Shown here: positions 1 to 10,290 of the stretch, one piece after another | How positions within the stretch are numbered: position 1 is the first letter of the stretch | How the letters are laid out: each line of letters begins with the position of its first letter | DNA from: Stereum hirsutum FP-91666 SS1 | Lineage: Eukaryota; Basidiomycota; Agaricomycetes; Russulales; Stereaceae | DNA: 37,848 nt | Reading direction: 5' to 3' | NCBI RefSeq assembly: GCF_000264905.1 | Contig: NW_006763152.1 | Span: forward strand, 328,503-366,350 | The notes under the pieces: generated by a model | What the model was told of the DNA's origin: nothing | What the model saw: the letters and a program-made list of their open reading frames with translations, nothing else | Database searches by the model: none | Translations under genes and position numbers: made by a program

Positions 1-400
1 CTTACCCGCTCTGTGACCTCGCCAACTTCCAGCGGTCATTGAGGGGCCGTTACGGCGTTAAGTCGCGCAGGGTGAGAGGCTTCCCCGCATCAGTCGCATC
101 ATTTCCACTTCCCACACTGACATCCTTGTTTGCGTTTCAGATAGACAGGTTGCCTGCTCGGCACTTGTCACCTGCTTTTTGTGAGTCTCGTCTCTGATTC
201 CCGGAATGTTTATGTACGTGGCTGATTTCTGTGCACTGTTCCATTCAGATCATTTCATAGGTCGACATTCATAGATTCAGAGACAAAGGTTCCTCGCTAC
301 ACATGTAGTACCTTCGAGAGGTTTGTGCTAGTTCGCTAGTCTATACATTATTGTACAGCCAGTCTGCTCGTGTAGTTATTATGTATATTCTGCAATAAAA
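1..400 (+). other. Possible 3' end of a gene entering from the left
   Basis: Frame 3 is open from base 3 to a GTGAGA donor at 72. A TTTCAG acceptor ends at 140, and the phase-0 continuation from 141 stops with TGA at 195-197. The 69-base intron length fits this genome. An AATAAA polyadenylation-type signal lies at 394-399. No domain is recognisable in the short peptide, so this is only a plausible terminal exon pair plus 3' UTR. Confidence 0.25.
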
Positions 401-1101
401 TACATTTTGCCACCCAAACTGAGCAGTCCGAGTGAAACCCATCGAGCTCCATGGCATGATCCACGACAAAAACCTCGCGGTCTATCGTGCTCTACCGCCC
501 TCTATCCTGCGTCTACCAGAATCCGAACATGTCTAGCTAAAGGCAGGTCCATGATGAATAGATCCTGTCAAATGATCTATTCGTGTCTCCTGGGAGACCG
601 AATAGACCGAAATAGCTAGGTTTAGCCAGATGCGGCCTTGCTGATGTGGTTACGTATGTGTAAACAATTGATTGGTCCTCTCACAGAAGGGTCTCTTTGG
701 TATTGACCAAAGCTATTTTGACGAATCAACGGATATCCAGGCATAACAAACAATACCCTGAGACAAGCGCGTAATCGTACGATAATGATGGTATCTTGTG
801 CTCTATTGTGATTGACAAAAGACTGAGAAGGTAACAGACAATCACTGTATACTGCTGAAGTGATAATGTTTCAAGTACTCCATATTGAGGAAACACTAGC
901 GGAAACCATATATAATCGGAACATAAATTGGGTCCCCTTTCCCTCAATCAGTTCACTTTCCATCCCTCAAGCTCAAATTGGTACAGCGCCGAATCCTAGT
1001 CCACATTCACCGTTCGTCACCATATTCTTTCCTTTCATGCTTCATTGACCTAAAATCCAGAGAACTCTCCAGCACCATTGCCATGTATCAGCACGACCAG
1101 T
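400..1101. other. Intergenic region upstream of the TPR-CHAT gene
   Basis: No convincing ORF is seen on either strand. The stretch holds a TATA-like box near its right end and otherwise no repeat or RNA gene that I can recognise. Confidence 0.5.
909..915 (+). promoter_or_regulatory. TATA-like box of the TPR-CHAT gene
   Basis: A TATATAA element sits about 190 bases before the first in-frame ATG at 1102. Position and sequence suit a core promoter. No expression evidence is available from sequence alone. Confidence 0.35.
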
Positions 1102-4100
1102 ATGAATAATACGCTTAGAGATCATGTCCTCGGAGGACGACCCAGTGACCCACTCAGTGCGAGTGGTGTGTTGCACAGAATCACATTCGTCGGGACGGTC
1201 GATGACGGCAACTCTGCAGATCTGAATGTCAGACTTCTCAGAAGTGATTTGCTTGACCCCCGGAAGGGCCTGACTCGGATGGAGCATTTTAAGCTTCTCA
1301 ATAAGCTAGCGGCGGAGTTGGCTCGGCTCACGCAACTTTCCTCCAATCTTGGATACCTACAGGAGGCCATAAGCTACTGCTTGCAAGCCATTTCCATCGC
1401 AGATATTCCAGCACACTGGAAAAGTCTCCCGATGCGCACCTGGGGCCATTTGGAGCTGTGGAAATTTTGCGCTACGGGCCAAGCAGTACAAATCGATAAC
1501 GCAATTGCGAGGTACTCCCAGGCCCTGCTCGTGACTGCCCAGAGCCCAAATTTACCAGGTTGTCACGACCGGGCGATACGGGAGGGAGAATACCCCACGG
1601 CTCAAGACGAAATAATCGGATGGAGGTGGAAAGAGGTGAGAGAAAGGTTGAGTATATTAGAAAGCCCAGGAATAGACGATCTAAAAAACTGGAGAAATAC
1701 AGGGGAGTGCTACGAGGTATTTATGCGAGTCCGAGGTCGCCTCAACAGTAAGTAGAAGGAAAAACAAGTCGAATATTCAAGGGTGAACCAAAGGGGAAGA
1801 CAAATGATAGTGCACTAAGTTTGTGCACTAGAAAGAACACTAAGAAATCCAAACAACGCGTATGCAGCATGTAAGCTAAGGAGTCCAAGGTTGGACGAGA
1901 AGATAGAACGAATAACAAAGCGAAAGGAAAGGGAAAACCTATCTAGAGAACAATGGGTACAGTCCCTTCGAACATAAACAATTATCCGTGAACAGTCAGG
2001 CACCGATAAAATGCATAGATACCGTAGAATAATCGTATAAACCAGTAGGAGTTCCTCGATATCAAAACGTCGGCGATTGAGTGGAAACTGGTCGAGATAC
2101 ACGAGGGGGAACGTTATCGGATGGCCCTGAGTGAGGTTGAGACAAAGATCACGTCGTAGTATATTCCGCCGTGGGTCAATCGCCGAGAATTTTGGATCGT
2201 TGGAAAGATCAAGCTTGACAGAGTCTTCTAGATTTTTTTTCGGAGTGAAAACACCCAGTATTGCGCCTTGTAGTTTCGTCAGAAGGTGTGTGGAAAACCT
2301 AGCGCGTCGGAGTCTGAATCGTTCCACAGGAACCGGCAGCTCGGTGCGAGCTTCCGTAGCTGCGATCGTTTGTCGTGCATGGCTCGAATAAAATCGTAAC
2401 TACTCCAAATAAATTGTGGAGACCTTCTTGGCATATTGGGTTCCATGCTGGTACTCACTTCCACGTGTATTGATAGGGGAAACGTCGCGAGGGACATTTT
2501 ACGAGGGGCGAGACTTAAGAACGAGGCTCGACGCGTGAGTGCGGGACTTGCCGAACCGGTTCCCTTATGTGGCTTGTGGGGGTTCGACGAGGTTCGGAGG
2601 GCGAAATAAAACGATAGAAATATCGGGTAAAATGTGGGCGACTCTTAGAGACAGTGGTGTCATTCGTGGGTGGCGTGCGGAGGACAAAAAATGGAAATGA
2701 ATTAAAAACAGGGCATATACGTAGGGTACAGGTGGCGGTCATGACACAGGTCGCACCTTGGACCTTGCCGCCAATGCCTTTGCTCATTTGATTAAATTCC
2801 AGCAATGCGGAGACACCAAGGCCCTGGACGTGGCCATCCAGGGATTTAACGAGGCGACAGGCTTGAAGACAGACCAACAAAGTGACATCCACAGACCATC
2901 AATTTTGATGAACTCAGGTCGTGCGCTTGCGGCTCGCTTCAGAGTGATGGGCTATAAGTCTGATCTCGACAATGCTATCGCAGCACTAAGCGCAGCGCAT
3001 AAATCATACGACAAACACCACCCTCATTTTCCCTACTGCCTCAGTGCTTTGGCTAGCGCCACCCTTGCACAATACGAATTTTCCGGCAATATATGCGACA
3101 TTGACGATGCCGTTTCAATGCATCAAGGCGCAGTGGCAATGCTAGATCCACTGTCCCAATCACATCCCGAGATGTTGTCCGGCCTTTCAGCTGCATATTA
3201 TGCCGTCCACCGGTCAAGAGGAACGCTGAGGACCGTGTACCACCTGAATCGCTCGCTGACATTGTCTCGTCAAGCACTTGAGCAAGTACCAGCTGCGGAC
3301 CCACGACGGCTCATATTCCTAGGGGAGCTTGCCCACAGGCTCTACTATCAGTACGAGGAAACCCAGGAGAATCATTACTGTGACTCTGCGTTGGCGTACA
3401 TCCAACAAGCACGAGCACTCTCTGAGACGCATCCTCAACTGGCGCCCATCCTACAATTAAACGCTCGCATCTATGTCCGCAGCGACAAAGTAGACTTGAA
3501 GAAAGCATGCAAAACCCTACAGAAGGCATCAAATCTTTCAAGAGCATGCATCGGGGAACGGCTCGAGAGTGCCCTACTCTGGGCGGACCATGCTCGGAAT
3601 CTTGTAGATGCCGACAGAGGGCATGATGAGGATGTTCTTGCGGGTCATGCTCCAGGCAGCGCCGGAAGCCATAGCTATATCAGTGCCTCGCATGCATACG
3701 AAACAGCTCTGGACTTGCTGGACGGCTACCTTCAGATGTACTCGGCGGCAGCAATACAGACGCAAATTCTCCTCATGCGAAATGACATCAAGTCTCTTCC
3801 GTCACGCGCTGCATCTCACGCAATCGAAACCGGAAATCTTCCTTGCGCCGTGGAGATTATGGAGAGGGGGCGTAGATATCCTTGGACTAGCTTGGAGTGG
3901 AGTGGCACGCCCCTGAGTCATCTACAAGAAAAGGACCCCGGTTTGGCTCAGGAGTTTCGGGATGTCAACTCAAGAATCGAGAGTCTTGCTGTTACCTCAT
4001 TAGACGGCAATGCGCTCACACTTCACGCGCACGTTGCGCCACCAGATCCAACCGTTGGCATCTACAAGGACCGAACGATGGTGCAGAACGATCTCCTTCT

Positions 4101-5319
4101 TGAGCGCGAGACCATACTGGAGAGGATCAAATCTATTCCGGACCTCTCAACCTTCACGACATGGAAGTCGTTTGAGGTTCTACATGACGCCGCGAAGGAA
4201 GGTCCAGTCATCATGACCAACATCGATAAAGGCCTCGCCCATGCTATCATAATCGACAAGAATGACACAGTACCTCGCCAAGTACCTCTCAGTCAGGCAG
4301 GTTCAGACTTCGTCTCGAAAATCACCTCTGACCTGGAAAAGGCAAGAGATCAAGGGAGGCAGCAAGAACGTGATTGCATACCACTTTCGCTCAAGTCCCA
4401 AAAAGGTCGAGACGCGACAGTTGAAAGTTTGCAGTTACTGTGGGAGAGAATCTGCAAGCCTATAGTGGATGATTTGCACAAGCATGGGACAAAGGACCAC
4501 TCCCGAATTTGGTGGTGCCCATCGGGTGAACTTGTTGGAATACCTCTCCATGCCGCAGGCCCATACAAAGCTTCCCAGTCCAACCTCCTCGATATTTTTG
4601 TATCATCATATACGGATTCCCTTGGGACCTTAATATCTTCCAGGAATACCTACACACAGAGGTCACAGCGGCTTTCGCTATTATGTATCGGACAGTCACA
4701 GGATCTCAACAGTGTAAGCCCGTCTATACCCGCCGAGATATAATTCGACTAAAGGTCTCACCAGGTCCATGATGAGCTCAAGAGAATCAGAGCCATCTTT
4801 CCACATGATATCAACATCGAAGTACTGGATGGTAAAGATGCCACACCACAGTCCGTCATCCGCAGCATGCCTCAGCATTCATGGGTACATTTTTCATGCC
4901 ACGGTTTTCTCAATGTCAAGAATCCCTTCGAGACATATTTCTACCTCTCAACGCAAAGGTTGGAGATCCAGGACATATTGAAGGAAAAACTGCCGAATGC
5001 GGAGATGGCAATGTTGGCGGTATGTCACGGCGCTGCAGTGGGGCCCGGCTCACCAGACGGAACTATCAGTTTAGCTACCGCTATGCAGTTCTCTGGTTTC
5101 AAGTCGGTGGTAGGGTCACTCTGGGCTATGAGCGATGCAGATGGACCACAGCTTGCAGAAGGGTTTTACAAAGCCATGCTCTCCGGAGGGACCGAAAACA
5201 TTGATATAAGAAAGGCCTCTCGTGCACTTCACGGGGTTGTTAAGCAGATGAGGGACTCAAAGGGAGATGGACGTGTCCCTGCTTGGCGCTGGAGCACATT
5301 CATACACGTCGGTATATGA
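1102..5319 (+). pseudogene. TPR-CHAT domain protein gene interrupted by an LTR insertion
   Basis: This is a large tetratricopeptide-type helical-repeat protein ending in a CHAT domain, the caspase-like cysteine protease fold found in many agaricomycete proteins. Coding pieces are 1102-1560, 2752-4713 and 4765-5319, with a 51-base phase-0 intron at 4714-4764. They make 991 codons if the insertion at 1561-2746 and one target-site copy are ignored. Repeat helices fill the first ~600 residues. The CHAT part holds the probable catalytic dyad: His853 in HFSCHG and Cys894 in LAVCHGAA (numbering of the uninterrupted reading). As it stands, translation from 1102 enters the LTR and stops at 1753-1755, giving about 217 residues without protease domain. 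The ATG at 1102 is the first in frame. Related fungal proteins are suspected in cell-death or defence signalling; the substrate is unknown. The uninterrupted reading has no other stop, so loss is probably recent. Confidence 0.85.
1561..2746. mobile_element. Solo LTR-like retrotransposon remnant inside the CHAT gene
   Basis: The 1186-base insertion starts TGTCACGACC and ends GGTCATGACA, an inverted terminal match of 9 of 10 with TG...CA ends, as in LTRs of Ty3/gypsy-type elements. It is flanked by the perfect 5-base duplication CAGGT at 1556-1560 and 2747-2751. Insertion plus one duplicate is 1191 bases, a multiple of three, and the TPR frame resumes exactly after it. I see no gag-pol, primer-binding site or second internal LTR copy. 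It is therefore best read as a solo LTR left by recombination. A small non-autonomous LTR element is the alternative. A short palindrome (AGTGCAC, 7-base loop, GTGCACT) lies near 1810-1830. Confidence 0.8.
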
Positions 5320-6780
5320 TGTAATGTATTTAGCGCGGAACAGTCTACGTTCCTCCTAGAAGACAGTCTGGTAGTAATGAGCAAGGTATTGGATTTCCAG
5401 TGCTTCAGCTTTGTCGTAGATAGTATGACCACTGTGAAATGATACCTCATGACATCTTTTCCTCGGTGTCTAGCACGATGTATGACATTCTTCGTCTGAC
5501 GTCAATGTTGCTCGAACAACAGAGTAGTGAAGTCGCAGAAATCTGCGTTGGACAATATTTTCTTGGAGAAGGCAACGATGCAGGAACCAAGGAGCAGAAG
5601 ACGGAAAAGTACGTACCTTTGAGGAGATAGCAAGTTTCTCGGGATGACGTGCTGCTCGTCTCTCGAGCTCACCGAAGAGCGGAGAGACTTGAGGGAAACA
5701 GACTGCGAATGGGTCCGAAGGAGGTGTCGTTGTGCTGCCGAGAAAACGACCTGTATGCAGAATGCATCGTCAGATTAGCCTAAAAGTAGCGCACAAAGGG
5801 TGATTGGGAGGAGACCAAGGAATGGGAAAGAAGGGAGCAGGCTACAGAATGGTATGGTTGATTCACGGAGTGAGATGTGGCGCAAGATATTGTGGTTGTA
5901 GAGAGAACGTACCTTCTCCGATAATCGCCGCGCGATATCCCGCCTGCGGGTTCGGAGGTCTTGGGGCCGTGGACTCGGAGTGCACGAATATTCAGTGATT
6001 CTAAGAGGAGGAACCACGTCAGTCGTTGAAACCGCGGTAAGTCGACTCTAGCTGCGTTGGGCTTGAATTTCCAGGTCGCTTTCAAACAGGGGATAACGAA
6101 AATAATAGAAACAGTAGAAGGTGTCGCCCGTTGAGTGACTCGGCTAAGGCCTGGCAGTGAGAATGTAAGTCAGAGCTAACAATTCACGAGAATGACTTCA
6201 TTCGGTCGAAAGAGCTCGAGCAGCGGAGCACCAAGAGAAACACAGGACATCCATGGAGCTTAAACAAAAATCCACCGTACTTATAGATCCTCCGCGAGCG
6301 AGTGTTGTGTACAGAGCTCATAGTGGTTCAGCGGAAAAAGTGACAAGAATGGTTTCTGCGTCGGAGTGTGGCCGTATCACTCTGCCAAAGGGTTCCCTAA
6401 GGCCTCCCCTAGTGCCACTATATAGTACAACGAGTGCACAGCTGCCCAGATTCCCGAGACTTCCATGAAGAGCAGAAGCCGTTCGTCATATTATGACTCG
6501 AGGAAGGGAGAACAGCAGATCTAGAGAGGGATACGCTCGAGCGCTGCACATCGAAAAAGCATCGGAAGAGCACAGAACGAGGAGACGGGACCACTTCCAC
6601 AGTAGGGTAGTTTTTATCTATCAGAGGAGCGAACTGTCTATAGTTTCATTCCAAACGAGATGTTTGACAGTATTCACAGTGGGCTGTACGGAAAGCCATA
6701 GAGGACGGAGGATGTGGTCGCGAAGAAGACGATAATGAAAATTCAAAACAATTTCTTCCTCAAGAACGTGTGGATAGAAA
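5320..6780. other. Intergenic region with one weak spliced candidate
   Basis: Apart from the minus-strand candidate at 5470-6010, no coding potential is evident. Short ORFs here lack recognisable motifs. The right end is the promoter region of dipeptidase gene 1. Confidence 0.5.
5470..6010 (-). CDS. Weak candidate: unrecognised spliced gene
   Basis: Three exons can be joined on the minus strand. A 5' exon ends at 5913 before a GTACGT donor, a middle exon spans 5750-5617 between a CAG acceptor and another GTACGT donor, and a last exon spans 5542-5470, stopping with TAG. Phases 0 and 2 are kept. The peptide is Arg/Ser-rich with no domain I know. No ATG is available in the first exon, so a 5' exon would be missing. 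It may be a chance arrangement or part of a non-coding transcript. Confidence 0.2.
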
Positions 6781-6791
6781 GATAAGATAAG
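6781..6791 (+). promoter_or_regulatory. Overlapping GATA-factor sites upstream of dipeptidase gene 1
   Basis: GATAAGATAAG contains two HGATAR-type sites about 120 bases before the start codon at 6911. The same arrangement recurs upstream of dipeptidase gene 2 and, tripled, in the inverted relic. In fungi such sites bind AreA/NIT2-type nitrogen regulators or blue-light GATA factors. The functional role is inferred. Confidence 0.4.
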
Positions 6792-6910
6792 GATACGTGG
6801 CTGAGTCAGTAAGAATTCGGATTTGTCCACTCAGGGGCAACCGACAATATAATCTCTCATCAAACAACGTCCTCTCGTCGTCGTCTTCGCCGACATCGAC
6901 ACCCACAAAA

Positions 6911-9620
6911 ATGTCACCACCACACAGTCCCGAACCCAGCGAACGCACCTCCCTCCTCCAACGCACCCTCCGTCCCTTCCGCTCGCACCATGTCCACTCG
7001 CACCCCGACCTCGAAGAACCCACGGGCGAACGCACCTCCCGCGTCGCCCGGATCGCTATCCGACTCACGTTGCTCGTCGTGTTCCTGTTGGCGCTGTTCT
7101 TGATGCTGTTTTATTATGATAGAGTGCAGGACGGGAGAGGGGGGAGGAAGCATGATGGGGGGTGGCCTTTGCTTGGTGGGTTGCCGGAGGATTCGGACGA
7201 GGCGGCGGAGGTGGTGTTGAGGCAGGCGCCTGTTATCGTGCGTGCCGCCCTCCTCCTTCATCTCTGTCGTATTCTAATCGTTTTATTCAGGATGGACACA
7301 TCGGTATGTAGTCTCGTTATTTGGGTTTCAATGAGGGAACCTGACTCGGTCCACAGACCTCCCGATCCTCGTTCGCGCTCTGTACCACAACAACGTCACC
7401 GCCGTCGACCTCGAACACGAGACCCCTGGCCACGTCGATATCCCCCGCTTGCGCAAGGGAAGAGTCGGCGGGTTCTTCTGGTCTGTGTATGTGGGATGCC
7501 CGTCGGGTGATGGACCGGACTTTGTGCTCCCTACGTGGAGGGTTCGGTGCGTTTCTCTCGCCCGTTCATATATTCTTATGGCGCAATCCCGACCGTGAGT
7601 TGTGCAGGGATACGCTTGAGCAGATTGATGTGGCGAGACTGTTGATTGATAAATACCATGACGTACGTTCTTCCTTCAATCCTCCTCCTCCTCCTTATTC
7701 TGCCATTCGCTCCGCCACACCCTTCGCCACATCCGTCCCGCTTTCACCCGCACATATCCGTGTAATACTCAACCACTGAACCTCGAATATATGCGTTCTT
7801 CATCGCTCTAGACGTTCGAGCTCGCGACGACGTCTTTCGAGATTGAGGACATCATCCGCCGTGGAAAGATTGCGTCGCTTATCGGTGTCGAAGGGTACGC
7901 CACACTTCCTTCCTCATACCTCTTTCCCTTCTCGCCACATTCCACCTCTCCACCTCCCACCCATCCCTGACACCAACCCTTCACTGACGCCCTTACCACC
8001 CACCTCACAGCGGCCACCAACTCGGAAACTCCATCGGCGTCCTCCGCCAATACCACGCCCTCGGCGCACGCTACATGACCCTCACCCATTCCTGCCACAA
8101 CGCCTTCGCGGACTCTTGTGGGATCTTCGTCCCCCTCGAACCGTTGCATGGCGGTCTATCGTACGTTCCTTCTCTTCACTCACTTCACCTCTCACATCCC
8201 TTAGCCTACTCACATCCAACCATCTGACTTTTGATGCTTCCATCCAACTTTGGCCAAAAAAAATCGCTCAACCTGCTGCTTCCTGTCGTTGAATATTACC
8301 GAAACGTACCCAAAAAAGTCCCCTCGGCCACGCCCTCATCCACGAAATGAACCGCCTCGGCATGCTCGTCGACCTCTCCCACACATCCGACTCCACCGCT
8401 CTCCAGGCTCTCTCCCTCTCCCGCGCGCCCGTCATATGGAGCCATAGCAGTGCGAGGGGTGTGTGGGACGTGCCGAGGAATGTGCCGGACTTTGTGTTGG
8501 AGAAGATTGGGGAGGGAGAGGGGAAGAAGGACGCGGTCGTTATGGTGCGTTGCTTTCTTTTGGACTGGGTCGGGGAGGGGGAGGGGGAGGGGGATGATAC
8601 GGGAGTCTGACTGACTACTGGTTATCATCTAGATCAACTTTTCGCCCGGCTTCGTCGCCGCGCCCGGGGAGGCGAACGTGAAGAAGGTGGCGGATCATGT
8701 GGAAAGGGTGGCGAATGCGACGGGGAGTCGGAGGCAGTTGAGTGTTCTTCTTGTTTTCCTCTTTGTCTCTCCTCTCTTCTATTTCTTCTTTTCTTTTTGT
8801 TCCCTTTCGTTTTAGTTTGGTCCCTATGTCTCTTTTTCCCGTCCGTCCATACTTTATCATCATACGTCGGCTGTTTTTGTTCGTTCGTTCGTTCGTTCGT
8901 TCGTTCGTTCGTTCGTTCGGAGCCCCTATCTGCATTTCTTCCCTCCATCTCTTCCCTCCGTCTTCCACCATCTCCCTCCCTCCTTCTACTTTCGCCACGT
9001 ATATCATACATCTCGTCTCACAATCCGACCAGAGGATGTAATGCTGACCATGACTTTGCATGTTTTGTTTGATGATGCACACAGCGTCGGGCTCGGAAGC
9101 GATTATGATGGGATAGAGAGTACGCCAGAAGGGTTGGAGGACGTGTCCAAGTATCCTGCTTTGGTGTGTTTTTGTTTTCATCAGTCTCATCAGCGTCGTC
9201 GTCGTCGTCGTCGTCGTCTGCTTTGCACTTCTGCTTTTTTTTTTGTTTTTTTTGGAGAAGAAGCGTTATTCAGCTGAACTCGTTTCGTGTTGAATATATG
9301 CCTATATCCGAATCCGAATCCGCAACCGTAATCGCCCGCGCTCACATGAACACGTCCATCCACATCCCCCCCTCCCCATTCCCATCACCCTCTACTCCAC
9401 CCACTCCTCCCCATCCCCATCCCCATCCCCTCCCAAACCAAACCAAACCAAACAGATCGCAGAACTCCACTCCCGCGGCTGGAACAAATACGACCTCGCG
9501 GGTCTCACAGGCGGTAACCTCCTACGCATCATGCGCGGCGCGGAGGCGGTGGCGAGGGATATGAGGGAGGAGCGGGTGAGGCCTGTGGTGGATGTTTATG
9601 GGAAGAGGGAGGATTTGTAG
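6911..9620 (+). CDS. Membrane dipeptidase (peptidase M19), gene 1
   Basis: Zinc-dependent dipeptidase related to mammalian renal dipeptidase, hydrolysing dipeptides. Ten exons: 6911-7237, 7291-7303, 7357-7546, 7608-7662, 7812-7894, 8011-8160, 8319-8544, 8633-8736, 9085-9163 and 9456-9620. They give 463 residues with phase kept at all junctions. The start is the first ATG (AAAATGTC context). Residues 1-50 are cytosolic-type with ERTSLL, an acidic dileucine motif, followed by a membrane segment at about 52-69, so it is a type II membrane protein. All M19 metal and active-site motifs are present: [42 protein letters not shown] and GSDYDG. Exon 2 is a 13-base microexon encoding the zinc-binding DGHI. 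Intron 8 (348 bases) and intron 9 (292 bases) are swollen by simple repeats. GATA sites lie upstream. Dipeptidase gene 2 is its paralogue. Confidence 0.93.
8879..8919. repeat. (GTTC)n tetranucleotide microsatellite in intron 8
   Basis: About ten uninterrupted GTTC units lie in the enlarged intron 8 of dipeptidase gene 1. The matching intron of gene 2 is short and lacks it. Confidence 0.95.
9194..9218. repeat. (CGT)n trinucleotide microsatellite in intron 9
   Basis: About eight CGT units are followed by T-runs and, near 9405-9452, C-rich and AAACC repeats just before the acceptor. All lie within intron 9 of dipeptidase gene 1. Confidence 0.9.
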
Positions 9621-10290
9621 GGTGCTTTTGTGCGCAGGGATGGGAGGGGGAAAGGAGGAAAGGAGGGAAGGAGGGAAGGAGAGAAGGGGGCGGGAGTTTG
9701 GTGTAAGTATTTGTTTGAGATTGTTTGTGCTGATACTATAGGGATTTGGAATGCAGCGTATCATTTTCGATCTTCTTTCTCCTTGCAACAGTTCTGACGG
9801 ATGGAAGGATGGCTTCGATATTCGTTATGCGGATCGTTCGAGACAGTCAGACGGATATTGTGCGTGTGATTGGTGTACGTTTGGAATGGGGTGGACAGCG
9901 AGCGGGAAGTACGGTTCTTCCCAATGTATGCACCTTTTTACTCCCGTTCTTCATACCGCCAGTGATTGATATCGTGTTTCTACCCAGGTGAAAAACATAT
10001 TCGAAACAAGCTCACAAAGACCATCCGCCCTACCCAATCTTTTTCCCTTTTCCCCTTGTCACGAGGCGATATTGTCTTATATTTTCTCGGCTGGCCAATC
10101 GTGGAGATTCATCATCCCATTCTAAGTATTCCGACCACTTTCGAAGGGCTTTTCAAGATCTGCTTCCTGAGACATTGGACTTACGAAATTGATATCTAAC
10201 ACATGACACGGACTGTTGACCCAAATGCGCGGTACTTCTGAATCGACAGTCTGAAGACAAGCAGGTACTTTTTAACCATGATCACCTCTG
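9621..10290. other. Intergenic, convergent gene ends
   Basis: This lies between the 3' ends of the dipeptidase gene (plus) and the gene at 10291-11721 (minus). It begins with a purine-rich GGAGGGAA-type tract at about 9640-9690. No gene is seen. Confidence 0.6.

Noticed and set aside
1561..2746. Insertion as a cut-and-paste DNA transposon with terminal inverted repeats
   Set aside because: Only about 10 bases are inverted, the ends are TG...CA and the duplication is 5 bases, which fits an LTR better; there is no transposase ORF.
8879..8919. (GTTC)n tract as a CRISPR-like or telomeric repeat
   Set aside because: A four-base uninterrupted microsatellite in an intron, without spacers and unlike telomere units.
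8615..9190. Minus-strand ORF of 191 codons with RTNE repeats
   Set aside because: It is the antisense of dipeptidase exons and the GTTC microsatellite; the repeat peptide is a translation artefact.
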